NCBI GenBank assembly: GCA_019694835.1
Contig: JAIBBE010000074.1
Location: 1-64,000 of the forward strand
Direction of reading: 5' to 3'
Source of the DNA: Fimbriimonadaceae bacterium
GTDB lineage: Bacteria; Armatimonadota; Fimbriimonadia; Fimbriimonadales; Fimbriimonadaceae
DNA: 64,000 nt
Position 1 is the stretch's first letter. The number at the start of each line of letters is the position of its first letter. A program made the translations under genes and the position numbers. Below the pieces are notes generated by a model. The model was not told the DNA's origin. It saw nothing but the letters and a program-made list of their open reading frames with translations, and made no database searches. Below, piece after piece: positions 35,125-41,908 of this stretch.

Positions 35125-36141
35125 GTGGCAAAACAAGCGAACGTCAAATTATCGGCGTCCCCCGCCCAGCTCGAGCAGTTCTATCGCGACATGCTCCAGA
35201 TTCGGCGCTTCGAGGACCAGTGCAACCGAATCTATCGGTCCGGAAAGGCAGGCGGATACCTTCACGTCTACATCGGAATGGAAGCGACCGCCGTCGGCTG
35301 GGTCGACGCTCTCCGCAAAGGCTATGACTACATCATCACCGCCTACCGCGACCACGCTTTCCCCCTCCTTCTCGGCACCGATCCGGTCGCGACCATGGCC
35401 GAGATCATGGGGCGTAAGGGCGGACTGAGCTATGGCAAGGGCGGCTCGATGCACCTTTACGACATTGAGCGCGGCTTCTTCGGCGGCTGGGGCATCGTCG
35501 GCGGACACACGGCACTCGGCGCGGGACTCGCGTTTGGCGCGAAGTATCGCGGCGAAGATCGGGTCACGCTTTGCTTCCTCGGCGACGGCGCAGCGAACGC
35601 GGGCGTCTTTTTCGAGACCCTCAACATGGCCGGCCTCTGGGATCTGCCCGTCATCTTCATTATCGAGAACAACGAGTTCGCAATGGGAACGCGCATCGAG
35701 TACCACGCGGCCGACACCGAACTCTACAAGCGCGGCCTCCCGTTCGACATCAAGAGCGAGCGATTGGACGGCATGGACGTTCTGCAAGTCCGCGAGGACG
35801 CCAAGCGCATCGTCGACTGGGTGCGAAAGAACCAGAAGCCGTACCTCGTCGAGATCATGAATTACCGCTTCGCCGGGCACGGCGCCGCCGATAACGACCA
35901 GAGCCTCTACCGCACGCCGGAAGAAGTGGAGAAAGCCAAGCTCCGCGACCCGATCGCGCTGCTCGAAAAGGTCCTGCGCGACAATAACGTGATGACCGAA
36001 GAGAAGATGGAAGCGATTCAGGAAGAAGCCGAGGCATGGGCCGAGCGGATCACTGAAGAAGCGGACGCCTCGCCGCATCCCGATCCCGAAGAAGTCTATC
36101 ACCACGTGTATTCCGACATGACGCCGGAGGTGGGCCACTAA
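35125..36141 (+). CDS. pdhA: Pyruvate dehydrogenase E1 component, alpha subunit
   Basis: A 338-residue thiamine-diphosphate enzyme subunit. QFYRDMLQIRRFEDQCNRIYRSGKAGGYLHVYIG is the usual opening, GGSMHLYD the middle part, and GDGAANAGVFFETLNMA...ENNEF the ThDP/Mg motif. RFAGHGAADN closes the active-site loop. With PdhB it decarboxylates pyruvate and acylates the lipoyl E2. I chose GTG 35125 (MAKQANVK) because the upstream frame has repeat-derived sequence and family members start near here; AGGAAGAG 10-17 bases upstream can act as ribosome site. Its stop TAA overlaps the ATG of pdhB by one base. E2 and E3 genes are not in the window. Confidence 0.93.
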   Translation: MAKQANVKLSASPAQLEQFYRDMLQIRRFEDQCNRIYRSGKAGGYLHVYIGMEATAVGWVDALRKGYDYIITAYRDHAFPLLLGTDPVATMAEIMGRKGGLSYGKGGSMHLYDIERGFFGGWGIVGGHTALGAGLAFGAKYRGEDRVTLCFLGDGAANAGVFFETLNMAGLWDLPVIFIIENNEFAMGTRIEYHAADTELYKRGLPFDIKSERLDGMDVLQVREDAKRIVDWVRKNQKPYLVEIMNYRFAGHGAADNDQSLYRTPEEVEKAKLRDPIALLEKVLRDNNVMTEEKMEAIQEEAEAWAERITEEADASPHPDPEEVYHHVYSDMTPEVGH

Positions 36142-37121
36142 TGAGTTCGACCGTAATGACCTACCGCGATGCCGTCCGTCAGTCGATGATCGACGAAATC
36201 GAGCGCGATCCCAACGTCTTCCTGATGGGCGAAGACATCGGCCGCTACCAGGGCACCTTCCGCGTGACCCAGGGCCTCTTCGAGCGATTCCAGCAGAGCC
36301 GTGTCCTCGACACCCCGATCTCCGAGCCCGGCATCGTCGGCATCGCGATCGGCGCGGCCATGACCGGCTTGAGACCCGTGGTCGAAATGATGACGATGTC
36401 GTTCTCGATCCTCGCGCTCGACCAGATCATGAATCACGCCGCGAAGATCCACTACATGACGGGCGGCCAAGCCACGGTGCCCCTCGTCGTACGTGGTCCC
36501 GGCGGCGCGGCGAATCAGCTCAGCGCCCAGCACAGCCACTCGATGGAAGGCTGGTACGCGCACTGCCCCGGCCTCAAGGTCGTGGCCCCGAGCACTCCTG
36601 CCGATGCCCGCGGCATGCTGAAGACGGCCATCCGCGACAATAATCCGGTCATCTTCACCGAAAACCCCGGCCTCTACGCGATGAAGGGCGAGGTTCCCGA
36701 CGACCCCAACTTCACCGTGCCGTTCGGCAAGGCGAAGGTCGTGAAGGAAGGCAAGGACATCTCGCTCGTGGCCTACAGCCGCATGGTCCACGTCTGCCTC
36801 CACGCGGCCGAGCTTTTGGAGAAGGACGGCATCGATGCCGAAGTCGTCGACGTTCGCTCCCTCCTCCCCCTCGATACCGAGACGATCTACGAATCGGTCC
36901 GCAAGACGCATCGGTCAGTGGTGGTCTACGAGGACTGGAAGTCGGGCGGATTCGGTGCCGAAATCGCGGCTCGAATCGGCGAGGACTGCTTCGACGACCT
37001 CGACGCCCCGGTCGGTCGCGTGGGTGGCTTGAACGTGCCGATGCCTTATTCGCGCGTTTTGGAACTCCAGTGCATTCCGAACGAGAACGACGTTCTCGCC
37101 GCCGTCCGCAAGCTCGGCTAA
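36141..37121 (+). CDS. pdhB: Pyruvate dehydrogenase E1 component, beta subunit
   Basis: A 326-residue transketolase-type partner of PdhA. Landmarks are YRDAVRQSMIDEIERDPNVFLMGEDIG at the start, EPGIVGIAIGAAMTGLRPVVEMM, the AQHSHSMEGWYAHCPGLKVVAPSTPADARG stretch, and the C-terminal domain with EVVDVRSLLPLDTETIYESVRKT. The protein has the full usual length. It is translationally coupled to pdhA (TAATG overlap). A REP-like unit and a strong hairpin follow the gene. Confidence 0.94.
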   Translation: MSSTVMTYRDAVRQSMIDEIERDPNVFLMGEDIGRYQGTFRVTQGLFERFQQSRVLDTPISEPGIVGIAIGAAMTGLRPVVEMMTMSFSILALDQIMNHAAKIHYMTGGQATVPLVVRGPGGAANQLSAQHSHSMEGWYAHCPGLKVVAPSTPADARGMLKTAIRDNNPVIFTENPGLYAMKGEVPDDPNFTVPFGKAKVVKEGKDISLVAYSRMVHVCLHAAELLEKDGIDAEVVDVRSLLPLDTETIYESVRKTHRSVVVYEDWKSGGFGAEIAARIGEDCFDDLDAPVGRVGGLNVPMPYSRVLELQCIPNENDVLAAVRKLG

Positions 37122-37131
37122 CCTCTTGCCC

Positions 37132-37156
37132 GTGGCGCGGCCGTCCCGCCCGCGCT
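37132..37156 (+). repeat. REP-like hairpin unit, diverged
   Basis: Matches the 25-bp unit of 2856-2880 at all but four positions in the centre of the unit. It lies 10 bp behind pdhB. The stem is weakened compared with other copies. The remainder of this gap (37157-37461) holds the hairpin at 37225-37259 and short GGAAGG/CCTTCC and AATCTGCGG-type partial repeats, with no gene seen. Confidence 0.75.
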
Positions 37157-37224
37157 GCGAAAACCTGCAGGGAAAACCTGGTGAAATCCCAGTTTCCACC
37201 CGCCCAAAAGCGGATTCTCCCGAA

Positions 37225-37259
37225 GAAATCGTGGTTTCTTGCCAAGAAACCACGATTTC
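37225..37259 (+). terminator. Strong hairpin behind pdhAB
   Basis: GAAATCGTGGTTTCTT pairs perfectly with AAGAAACCACGATTTC (16 bp) round a GCC loop. No T-run follows on the plus strand, so it may be an mRNA-stabilising or factor-dependent stop, not a classical terminator. Confidence 0.55.
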
Positions 37260-37461
37260 ATGGTGTTAATCCACAGATTCTTTCCGTCTTCCCACGGAAG
37301 GACCGACAGAATCCGCAGGATGGGCCTGGGAATCTGCGGGTGGAATTGGGGAAACCGGGGAATATCCCGCGAAAACCACCTCTAGAAGGAAGGAAACCTG
37401 ACCGAAAACTCTTGTGGGCGCGGGGTTTCACTTGGAAACCCGCTCGCGCGACCCCAGAACC

Positions 37462-38097
37462 ATGCCGAGTCAATTTCCTACTCAAGACGCTCTCTTCGCC
37501 GATTGGGGCGAGAATTTTGCCCAGGTATGCAGCGCCAACGCGGTCGCGCTGGGCCTCGATGCTGGTGAACTCGCGGAGATCGACGCTGTCGCTGCCGAGT
37601 TCGCCGTGGCGTACGACGAGAGCGAAGCAGCGAAGCGGCAACTGCGCGGCGCGATCGCGACCAAGGACGAGAAGCGCGAGGCGAGCCTGCTGGTGTATCA
37701 GCGTTTCGCGCGCCAATTCGCCGCCAACCCCGCCATCCCGGCCACTCTTCGCGGTGAACTGGGCCTGAAGGTCGGTCCAGCCTCCCTCGGCCCCGTTCAG
37801 ACGCCTTCCGAGCTTTCCGCCACCGGCTTCGGCAACGGCGAGAACCGGCTCGTTTGGAACCGAAGCGGCAACGCCCAAGGCACGGTCTTCGTGATCGAAG
37901 CCCAGACCGCCGGATCGGGGGTTTGGGAGTTCGTCGATGTCACCACGAAGGCGCGCTATGTCGATTCGCCCCGCACCCCAGGCGTCGAAATCCGCTACCG
38001 GGTGGTTGCGAAGCGGGGAAGTGTTCAAAGTGCGGTGAGCAATGTCGCCGTCGTCTACGCCGGTCTTCCCGCATCGAGTCTGAGGGCTGCCGCGTAG
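37462..38097 (+). CDS. Helical - FN3-like two-domain protein, family member 1
   Basis: A 211-residue protein without a signal peptide. Residues 1-95 are alpha-helical (ELAEIDAVAAEFAVAYDESEAAKRQLRGAI). Residues 110-200 form a fibronectin-III-like sandwich with RLVWNRSGNAQGTVFVIEAQ and EIRYRVVAKRG. The same two-domain plan and the WxRxGNxxGTVFxIE motif recur in the gene at 53393-54037 on the other strand. I chose ATG 37462 since the open frame upstream has no family-like sequence. The function is unknown. The family appears in related bacteria as short FN3-like proteins, as far as I recall. Confidence 0.65.
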   Translation: MPSQFPTQDALFADWGENFAQVCSANAVALGLDAGELAEIDAVAAEFAVAYDESEAAKRQLRGAIATKDEKREASLLVYQRFARQFAANPAIPATLRGELGLKVGPASLGPVQTPSELSATGFGNGENRLVWNRSGNAQGTVFVIEAQTAGSGVWEFVDVTTKARYVDSPRTPGVEIRYRVVAKRGSVQSAVSNVAVVYAGLPASSLRAAA

Positions 38098-38098
38098 A

Positions 38099-38123
38099 GT
38101 GGCGCGGGCATCCTGCCCGCGCT
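38099..38123 (+). repeat. REP-like hairpin unit
   Basis: An exact copy of the 2856-2880 unit, beginning one base after the stop of the FN3-like gene. It would form a 9-bp stem in the 3' end of that mRNA. Confidence 0.9.
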
Positions 38124-38255
38124 CGCTGACCTGCCAGGGAGCCGCTCATCATCAATCAAGAGTGAACTCACGCTTCACTTAGCGCGGCTGCCGCCAAGCC
38201 TCGCTGTTGACGTAGACCATCGAACTGAAACCCAGAATTCACGTACACTTATCAA

Positions 38256-38510
38256 ATGGCACTCGAACCGCATCGATACAAGGGAGTCGCTCGGGACGGC
38301 AAGATTGAGCTTGAGCCGGGTGCCAAGTTGCCCGAGGGCGCCGAAGTGATCGTGCTCTTTGAAGGTGTTCCCGACCGGAAGCACAGCACTGCGCAGGACT
38401 TGCTCAATTCGGAAATCGTCGGCATGTGGGCCGACCGAGTCGACATCGCTGACAGCGCTTCATTCGCCCGGGAGATTCGTGAGCGAGCATGGAGACGCGC
38501 TGAACCGTGA
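38256..38510 (+). CDS. Antitoxin of a VapBC-like pair (AF2212-like)
   Basis: An 84-residue protein. The N-terminal half is a beta-hairpin type fold (YKGVARDGKIELEPGAKLPEGAEVIVLFE) seen in AF2212/AbrB-like antitoxins; the C-terminal half is a helix-rich toxin-binding tail (DLLNSEIVGMWADR). TACACT (38244-38249) is six bases before the ATG, so the operon is probably leaderless. The next gene overlaps by four bases (GTGA) and encodes a PIN-domain toxin-like protein. Confidence 0.8.
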   Translation: MALEPHRYKGVARDGKIELEPGAKLPEGAEVIVLFEGVPDRKHSTAQDLLNSEIVGMWADRVDIADSASFAREIRERAWRRAEP

Positions 38511-38887
38511 TCCTGCTCGACAGCGACGTCCTTATCGAGGTGGAGCGCGGTCGGCAAAATGGCCTTGATTGGTTGCGGACTATCGACGGTGCGATCGCTC
38601 TGCCTGCGGTCGTCGCTTTGAAGCTACTCTTCGGCGCGCGAAACCGGGCCGAACTCGATCGCACCAGAAGATTCCTGGCAGGCTTCGACGTGGAAGAGCT
38701 CGATGGCAACGACTCTTCCCTGGTGCGTGAACTGGTGGGCGAACATGTCCTGTCGTCAGGATTGGGACTCCCGGACTTCATGATCGCCGCCCAAGCGTTG
38801 AACCGGAAAGCAACGCTTTTCACGTTCAATCTCAAGCACTGCCGATCAATCCCAGGCCTTGACGCGCGTGAACCCTATCAACGCTGA
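38507..38887 (+). CDS. PIN-domain VapC-type toxin with an altered active site
   Basis: A 126-residue PIN protein. The first acid is in ILLDSDVLIEVE (Asp5/Asp7 region) and the third in GLPDFMIAAQAL. The conserved Glu of the second motif (usually A-E-L-L-x-G-A) is replaced: the segment reads VVALKLLFGA, with Lys39 coded by AAG at 38621-38623, one base change away from GAG. VapC toxins are RNases needing these acids for Mg, so this one may be inactive or weak. The C-terminal TFNLKHCRSIPGL matches the family. GTG start overlaps the antitoxin stop. Confidence 0.85.
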   Translation: MILLDSDVLIEVERGRQNGLDWLRTIDGAIALPAVVALKLLFGARNRAELDRTRRFLAGFDVEELDGNDSSLVRELVGEHVLSSGLGLPDFMIAAQALNRKATLFTFNLKHCRSIPGLDAREPYQR

Positions 38888-38938
38888 GTAGATCCACTGT
38901 CGAGTTCGAGCTGTCAGCGCCGAGTGGGAATCAGGACG

Positions 38939-38963
38939 AGCGCGGGCAGGATGGCCGCGCCAC
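38939..38963 (-). repeat. REP-like hairpin unit
   Basis: A reverse-orientation copy of the 25-bp unit with one mismatch in the stem, 52 bp after the VapC-like gene. The gap 38888-39197 otherwise holds only the long inverted repeat at 39064-39167. Confidence 0.88.
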
Positions 38964-39063
38964 AGACCCGGAGGGCTGCCGCTCACCTGCCCACGGTCCA
39001 ACGTTGCAACCTCAAAGAGAATCGCAACGACGGGATTGCGCTTCCACGCAATGAATAGCGGTC

Positions 39064-39167
39064 GGGTGGCCGGGGTGATGAAATCGTGCACCCCGGCTCC
39101 GCCAATTCCGGAGGCTGGTCCTTGCTTGGTCGAACCGGGGTGCACGATTTCATCACCCCGGCCACCC
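39064..39167. repeat. Inverted repeat with 33-bp perfect arms
   Basis: Arms at 39064-39096 and 39135-39167 (one begins GGGTGGCCGGGGTGATGAAA) are exact reverse complements, separated by 38 bp. It is unlike the two dispersed families in the window. It lies at the 3' ends of both the VapC-like gene and the convergent gene at 39198-39587, so it could serve as a shared transcript end. Confidence 0.85.
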
Positions 39168-39197
39168 TCGCTGGATTTCAAAGTCGCCTGACGGTCA

Positions 39198-39587
39198 TCA
39201 CAGCCTTGGCGGAGCCGGAGGGCCTTGCGGCTGCTGAGGGGCATTGGCGAGGCGGAAGTTGAACGCGTCGATGATCTTCTGGATCAGCTTCTTCTTCCGG
39301 CCCCAATCCACGACCTGCAGCGGCATGTTGTCCTCGACGATGATCGTCACTCGTGTCCGATCCGCCGCGATCGGTTCTCCCCAGCCCTGCAAACCCTCGC
39401 CATAGGTCGCGAGATTGAGGCCGGTGCCGCCACGGACGACGCCATTGGGCTCGACGCCGAAGAACTGACAGCCCGGCGCATTCGTGAACGCGAAAACAAG
39501 GGCGTCAACAACCACCGGCACAGTCGTCTGAACTTCAAAGGTCTCCGCTTTCCTGCCCATCGCTCCATTTTCCCCGATGTGGCCCAT
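39198..39587 (-). CDS. Small protein of unknown function
   Basis: A 129-residue protein with no signal peptide. The body has alternating strands and helices (TFEVQTTVPVVVDALVFAFT, TRVTIIVEDNMPLQVVDWGRKKKLIQKII) that might form an SRPBCC- or DUF-type fold, and a Pro/Gln-rich tail. ATG 39587 is supported by TACCTT (opposite 39593-39598) five bases upstream; ATG 39560 is the alternative. A much longer open frame upstream is the antisense of the SUMF1 gene and is not real. It is divergent from that gene. Confidence 0.5.
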   Translation of the reverse strand: MGHIGENGAMGRKAETFEVQTTVPVVVDALVFAFTNAPGCQFFGVEPNGVVRGGTGLNLATYGEGLQGWGEPIAADRTRVTIIVEDNMPLQVVDWGRKKKLIQKIIDAFNFRLANAPQQPQGPPAPPRL

Positions 39588-39605
39588 AATTGAAGGTACT
39601 TTTCT

Positions 39606-40367
39606 ATGACGACGCTCGCATTTCTGCTCTCCGCCGCCCTCGCGCCAGCCCAAACGCCCGAAAAGACCGAGGTCAAAATCCCGGGGAGTTTGGTGAGCAT
39701 TAAGATGGTCAAAGTGCCCGCGGGCAGCATTTCGGTGGGCGACAAAAAGGTCGAGATCAAGCCGATTTGGGTGGCTGAGACCGAGGTTACGTGGGACGCC
39801 TACGACATCTTTGCCTTCCGCCTCGACCTCACGCAAGAACAGCAAGCCAGCGGCGTCGACATCACCGTCCGACCGAGCAAACCCTACGGCGCGCCGGACA
39901 GAGGCTTCGGTCACAAAGGCTTCGCCGCTCTCGGCATGACCGACAACGCCGCTCAGCGCTTCTGTGAATGGCTGAGCAAAGCGACCGGCAAGAAGTTCCG
40001 CCTCGCGACGGAAGCAGAATGGGAGTACGCCGCCCGCGCCGGTTCCAAAGACCTCCCCTCCCCCCTCAGCGACTACGCCTGGTATTGGGACAACGCCGAC
40101 GATGCCGCTCATCCCGTTGGCAAGAAGAAGCCGAACGCCTGGGGTCTCTACGACATGCTCGGCAACACGTGGGAATGGGTGACGACGCTCGATGGCAAGG
40201 CCGTCGTCTGCGGCGGATCGTACATGGACAAAGCGCCTTTGGTCACGTACACGTCGAAGAAGTCCTACGATCCGAAGTGGCAGGAAGCCGACGCGCACGT
40301 GCCGAAGAGCAAATGGTGGCTCTCGGACGGTCCGCATATCGGAATGCGGGTTGTTTGCGAGCCCTGA
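39606..40367 (+). CDS. SUMF1/FGE-like exported protein
   Basis: A 253-residue protein with a signal peptide (LAFLLSAALAPAQT) and a formylglycine-generating-enzyme (SUMF1) fold: MVKVPAGSISVGD, WVAETEVTWDAYD, LATEAEWEYAARAGSKD, PNAWGLYDMLGNTWEWV, CGGSYMDKAP and IGMRVVCEP. These are the standard signatures in order. The Cys pair of true FGE is not evident as such, so this is one of the many SUMF1 proteins with unknown roles, not a proven sulfatase activator. A family B inverted repeat lies 20 bp after the stop. Confidence 0.85.
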   Translation: MTTLAFLLSAALAPAQTPEKTEVKIPGSLVSIKMVKVPAGSISVGDKKVEIKPIWVAETEVTWDAYDIFAFRLDLTQEQQASGVDITVRPSKPYGAPDRGFGHKGFAALGMTDNAAQRFCEWLSKATGKKFRLATEAEWEYAARAGSKDLPSPLSDYAWYWDNADDAAHPVGKKKPNAWGLYDMLGNTWEWVTTLDGKAVVCGGSYMDKAPLVTYTSKKSYDPKWQEADAHVPKSKWWLSDGPHIGMRVVCEP

Positions 40368-40386
40368 GCCCGTGTTTGCGAAACGT

Positions 40387-40546
40387 CCGCGTGCGGGCCC
40401 CCTCCCTGTCCCTCCCCCACCGGAGTGGGAGAGGGGACGCGATTGGAGGTTCCCGCTGTTAGTTGCCTACGGTTCGTGTTAACAGTTTGGGTGCGTCCCC
40501 TCTCCCACTCCGGTGGGGGAGGGACAGGGAGGGGGCCCGCACGCGG
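40387..40546. repeat. Long inverted repeat, family B, extended arms
   Basis: This copy has perfect arms of 54 bp (40387-40440 and 40493-40546), containing the 42-bp arms shared with 10322-10461 and 34818-34957, plus matching flanks CCGCGTGCGG/CCGCACGCGG. The centre is 52 bp. It is directly behind the SUMF1 gene. Confidence 0.9.
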
Positions 40547-40611
40547 AAGCCAGATCGGGTCGCCGGGTTAGCTGTTTCTAAAAACGGCGACTCGAAAATA
40601 GCATGGGTGCC

Positions 40612-41814
40612 TCAGTTGCTCAGAAACGCGTTCTTCATCGCCGTAAAGCTCGGCTTTTCGGCCCACGTATCGATCGGGAAGTTCTCGCCTTTCGTCGTTC
40701 GGCCCTGGCGTGCATTCGGAACCGAGATCTTGTAGAGGCCAAAGGTCGCTTCGGTGCCGCCCTTGAACGCCTCGTTGACAGTCGAGAACATTGAGAATCC
40801 GAGGAAGGGGCCGGTCTTCGTCGACGGCATGAGGGCGGCGATTTGAGCTGCGTAGAAACCTCCCTGCTGAGCCTCGTCGTGAACGTCGCCGTAGTCGGGA
40901 CTATAAGTACCGTTGACCACCCCGCCGATTTCTTTGCCCACCTCATACATGATGAACGGGATGTTGTTCGTCGCTTGCGGGAAGCGTGTCGCGGCCCACG
41001 GGCCGAGGTCACTGCCGGGATTGAAGGAGTTCACGCAGGCGACGAATCGATTTTGGAACACAGTGGACATTCCCGCAGCCGCAAACCCGTCGCGAAGCTG
41101 TAATGTCGCGCCAGCACCCTCGACCGGATTGCCGAACTTGACGCCGAAGGTCACGGGGCAGGTGAACGCAATCCGATCCTCCTGCTTGATGTTCAGAGAA
41201 TCCTCCGCGTTGATGATCATCTGCGCGAGCCGAGCGATGTCGGCAGGCTGGAAGAAGCCGCCCGTATTGTCCCATTCGTTGCCAAGCGTCCAGAGGATCA
41301 CGGAGGGATTTCGCGTGCCGCCACTGTAGACCTCACCGACGATGTTGTTGATCCAGCCCTGTACGGCACCGTTGCCGTTCTTCATCTGCGTAATGATGTA
41401 GTTGGAGAAGGGTACGGCCACGCACATGTTCTGGGCGGCGCAGTAGTCGAGGAACGGCTTGTGGTTGCGACCCGTGGGATTCCAGTCGTAGGGATGAATG
41501 AAGCCGACACCGGCGGCGCGGAGGTTGCCGATGTCGTTGCGTCCCTGCGGTCCCCAAAGTTGCTTATAGTCCTCGTTATAGAAGTCCGAGTCGAAATACT
41601 GCCCCTTTCCATCCCCTTTGTAATCGCTCGGAGCGGGCTGAAAACCAACGCCTCGGAGAGGTCGAAGGGCGATGAGCCGTTGGATCGCGGCATTATCCGC
41701 GCGCGTTGGCGGAACATCGTGCAAGCCTCCCGACGGGATTTCCCCGCCACCTCCACATCCGAAAAGCACGCCGAAAGCCAACGCGGAAACAAGGAAGGTC
41801 GAAAGAGTGCGCAT
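40612..41814 (-). CDS. Lipoprotein with glycoside-hydrolase-like barrel (clan A type)
   Basis: A 400-residue protein. The N-terminus has a lipobox (ALAFGVLFGC), so it is membrane-anchored. The body is a (beta/alpha)8 barrel: VGFQPAPSDYKGDG, LRAAGVGFIHPYDWN, VILWTLGNEWD with Glu180 as likely acid/base, and FIMYEVGKEIGG as candidate nucleophile strand. The arrangement resembles GH5/GH2/GH72-like enzymes acting on beta-glucans; the exact family is not clear. TATAAA (opposite 41821-41826) lies six bases before the ATG. Confidence 0.65.
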   Translation of the reverse strand: MRTLSTFLVSALAFGVLFGCGGGGEIPSGGLHDVPPTRADNAAIQRLIALRPLRGVGFQPAPSDYKGDGKGQYFDSDFYNEDYKQLWGPQGRNDIGNLRAAGVGFIHPYDWNPTGRNHKPFLDYCAAQNMCVAVPFSNYIITQMKNGNGAVQGWINNIVGEVYSGGTRNPSVILWTLGNEWDNTGGFFQPADIARLAQMIINAEDSLNIKQEDRIAFTCPVTFGVKFGNPVEGAGATLQLRDGFAAAGMSTVFQNRFVACVNSFNPGSDLGPWAATRFPQATNNIPFIMYEVGKEIGGVVNGTYSPDYGDVHDEAQQGGFYAAQIAALMPSTKTGPFLGFSMFSTVNEAFKGGTEATFGLYKISVPNARQGRTTKGENFPIDTWAEKPSFTAMKNAFLSN

Positions 41815-41861
41815 CACGGGTTTATACCCCTGCCGTCGCCGGACCATTCCCCTTTGGAAAC

Positions 41862-41893
41862 AAAAAGGCCCCAGCATCAACGATGCTGGGGCC
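41862..41893 (-). terminator. Rho-independent terminator of the lysyl-oxidase-like gene
   Basis: On the minus strand GGCCCCAGCATC/GATGCTGGGGCC forms a 12-bp stem with a two-base apex, followed by a T-run (plus-strand A-run from 41862). It ends 15 bp past the stop of 41909-43480. Confidence 0.88.
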
Positions 41894-41908
41894 GTGATGC
41901 TTCGAATG

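Noticed and set aside
39588..40337. Upstream extension of the 39198-39587 gene on the minus strand
   Set aside because: Antisense to the SUMF1 gene; only the last 129 codons look like a real protein.
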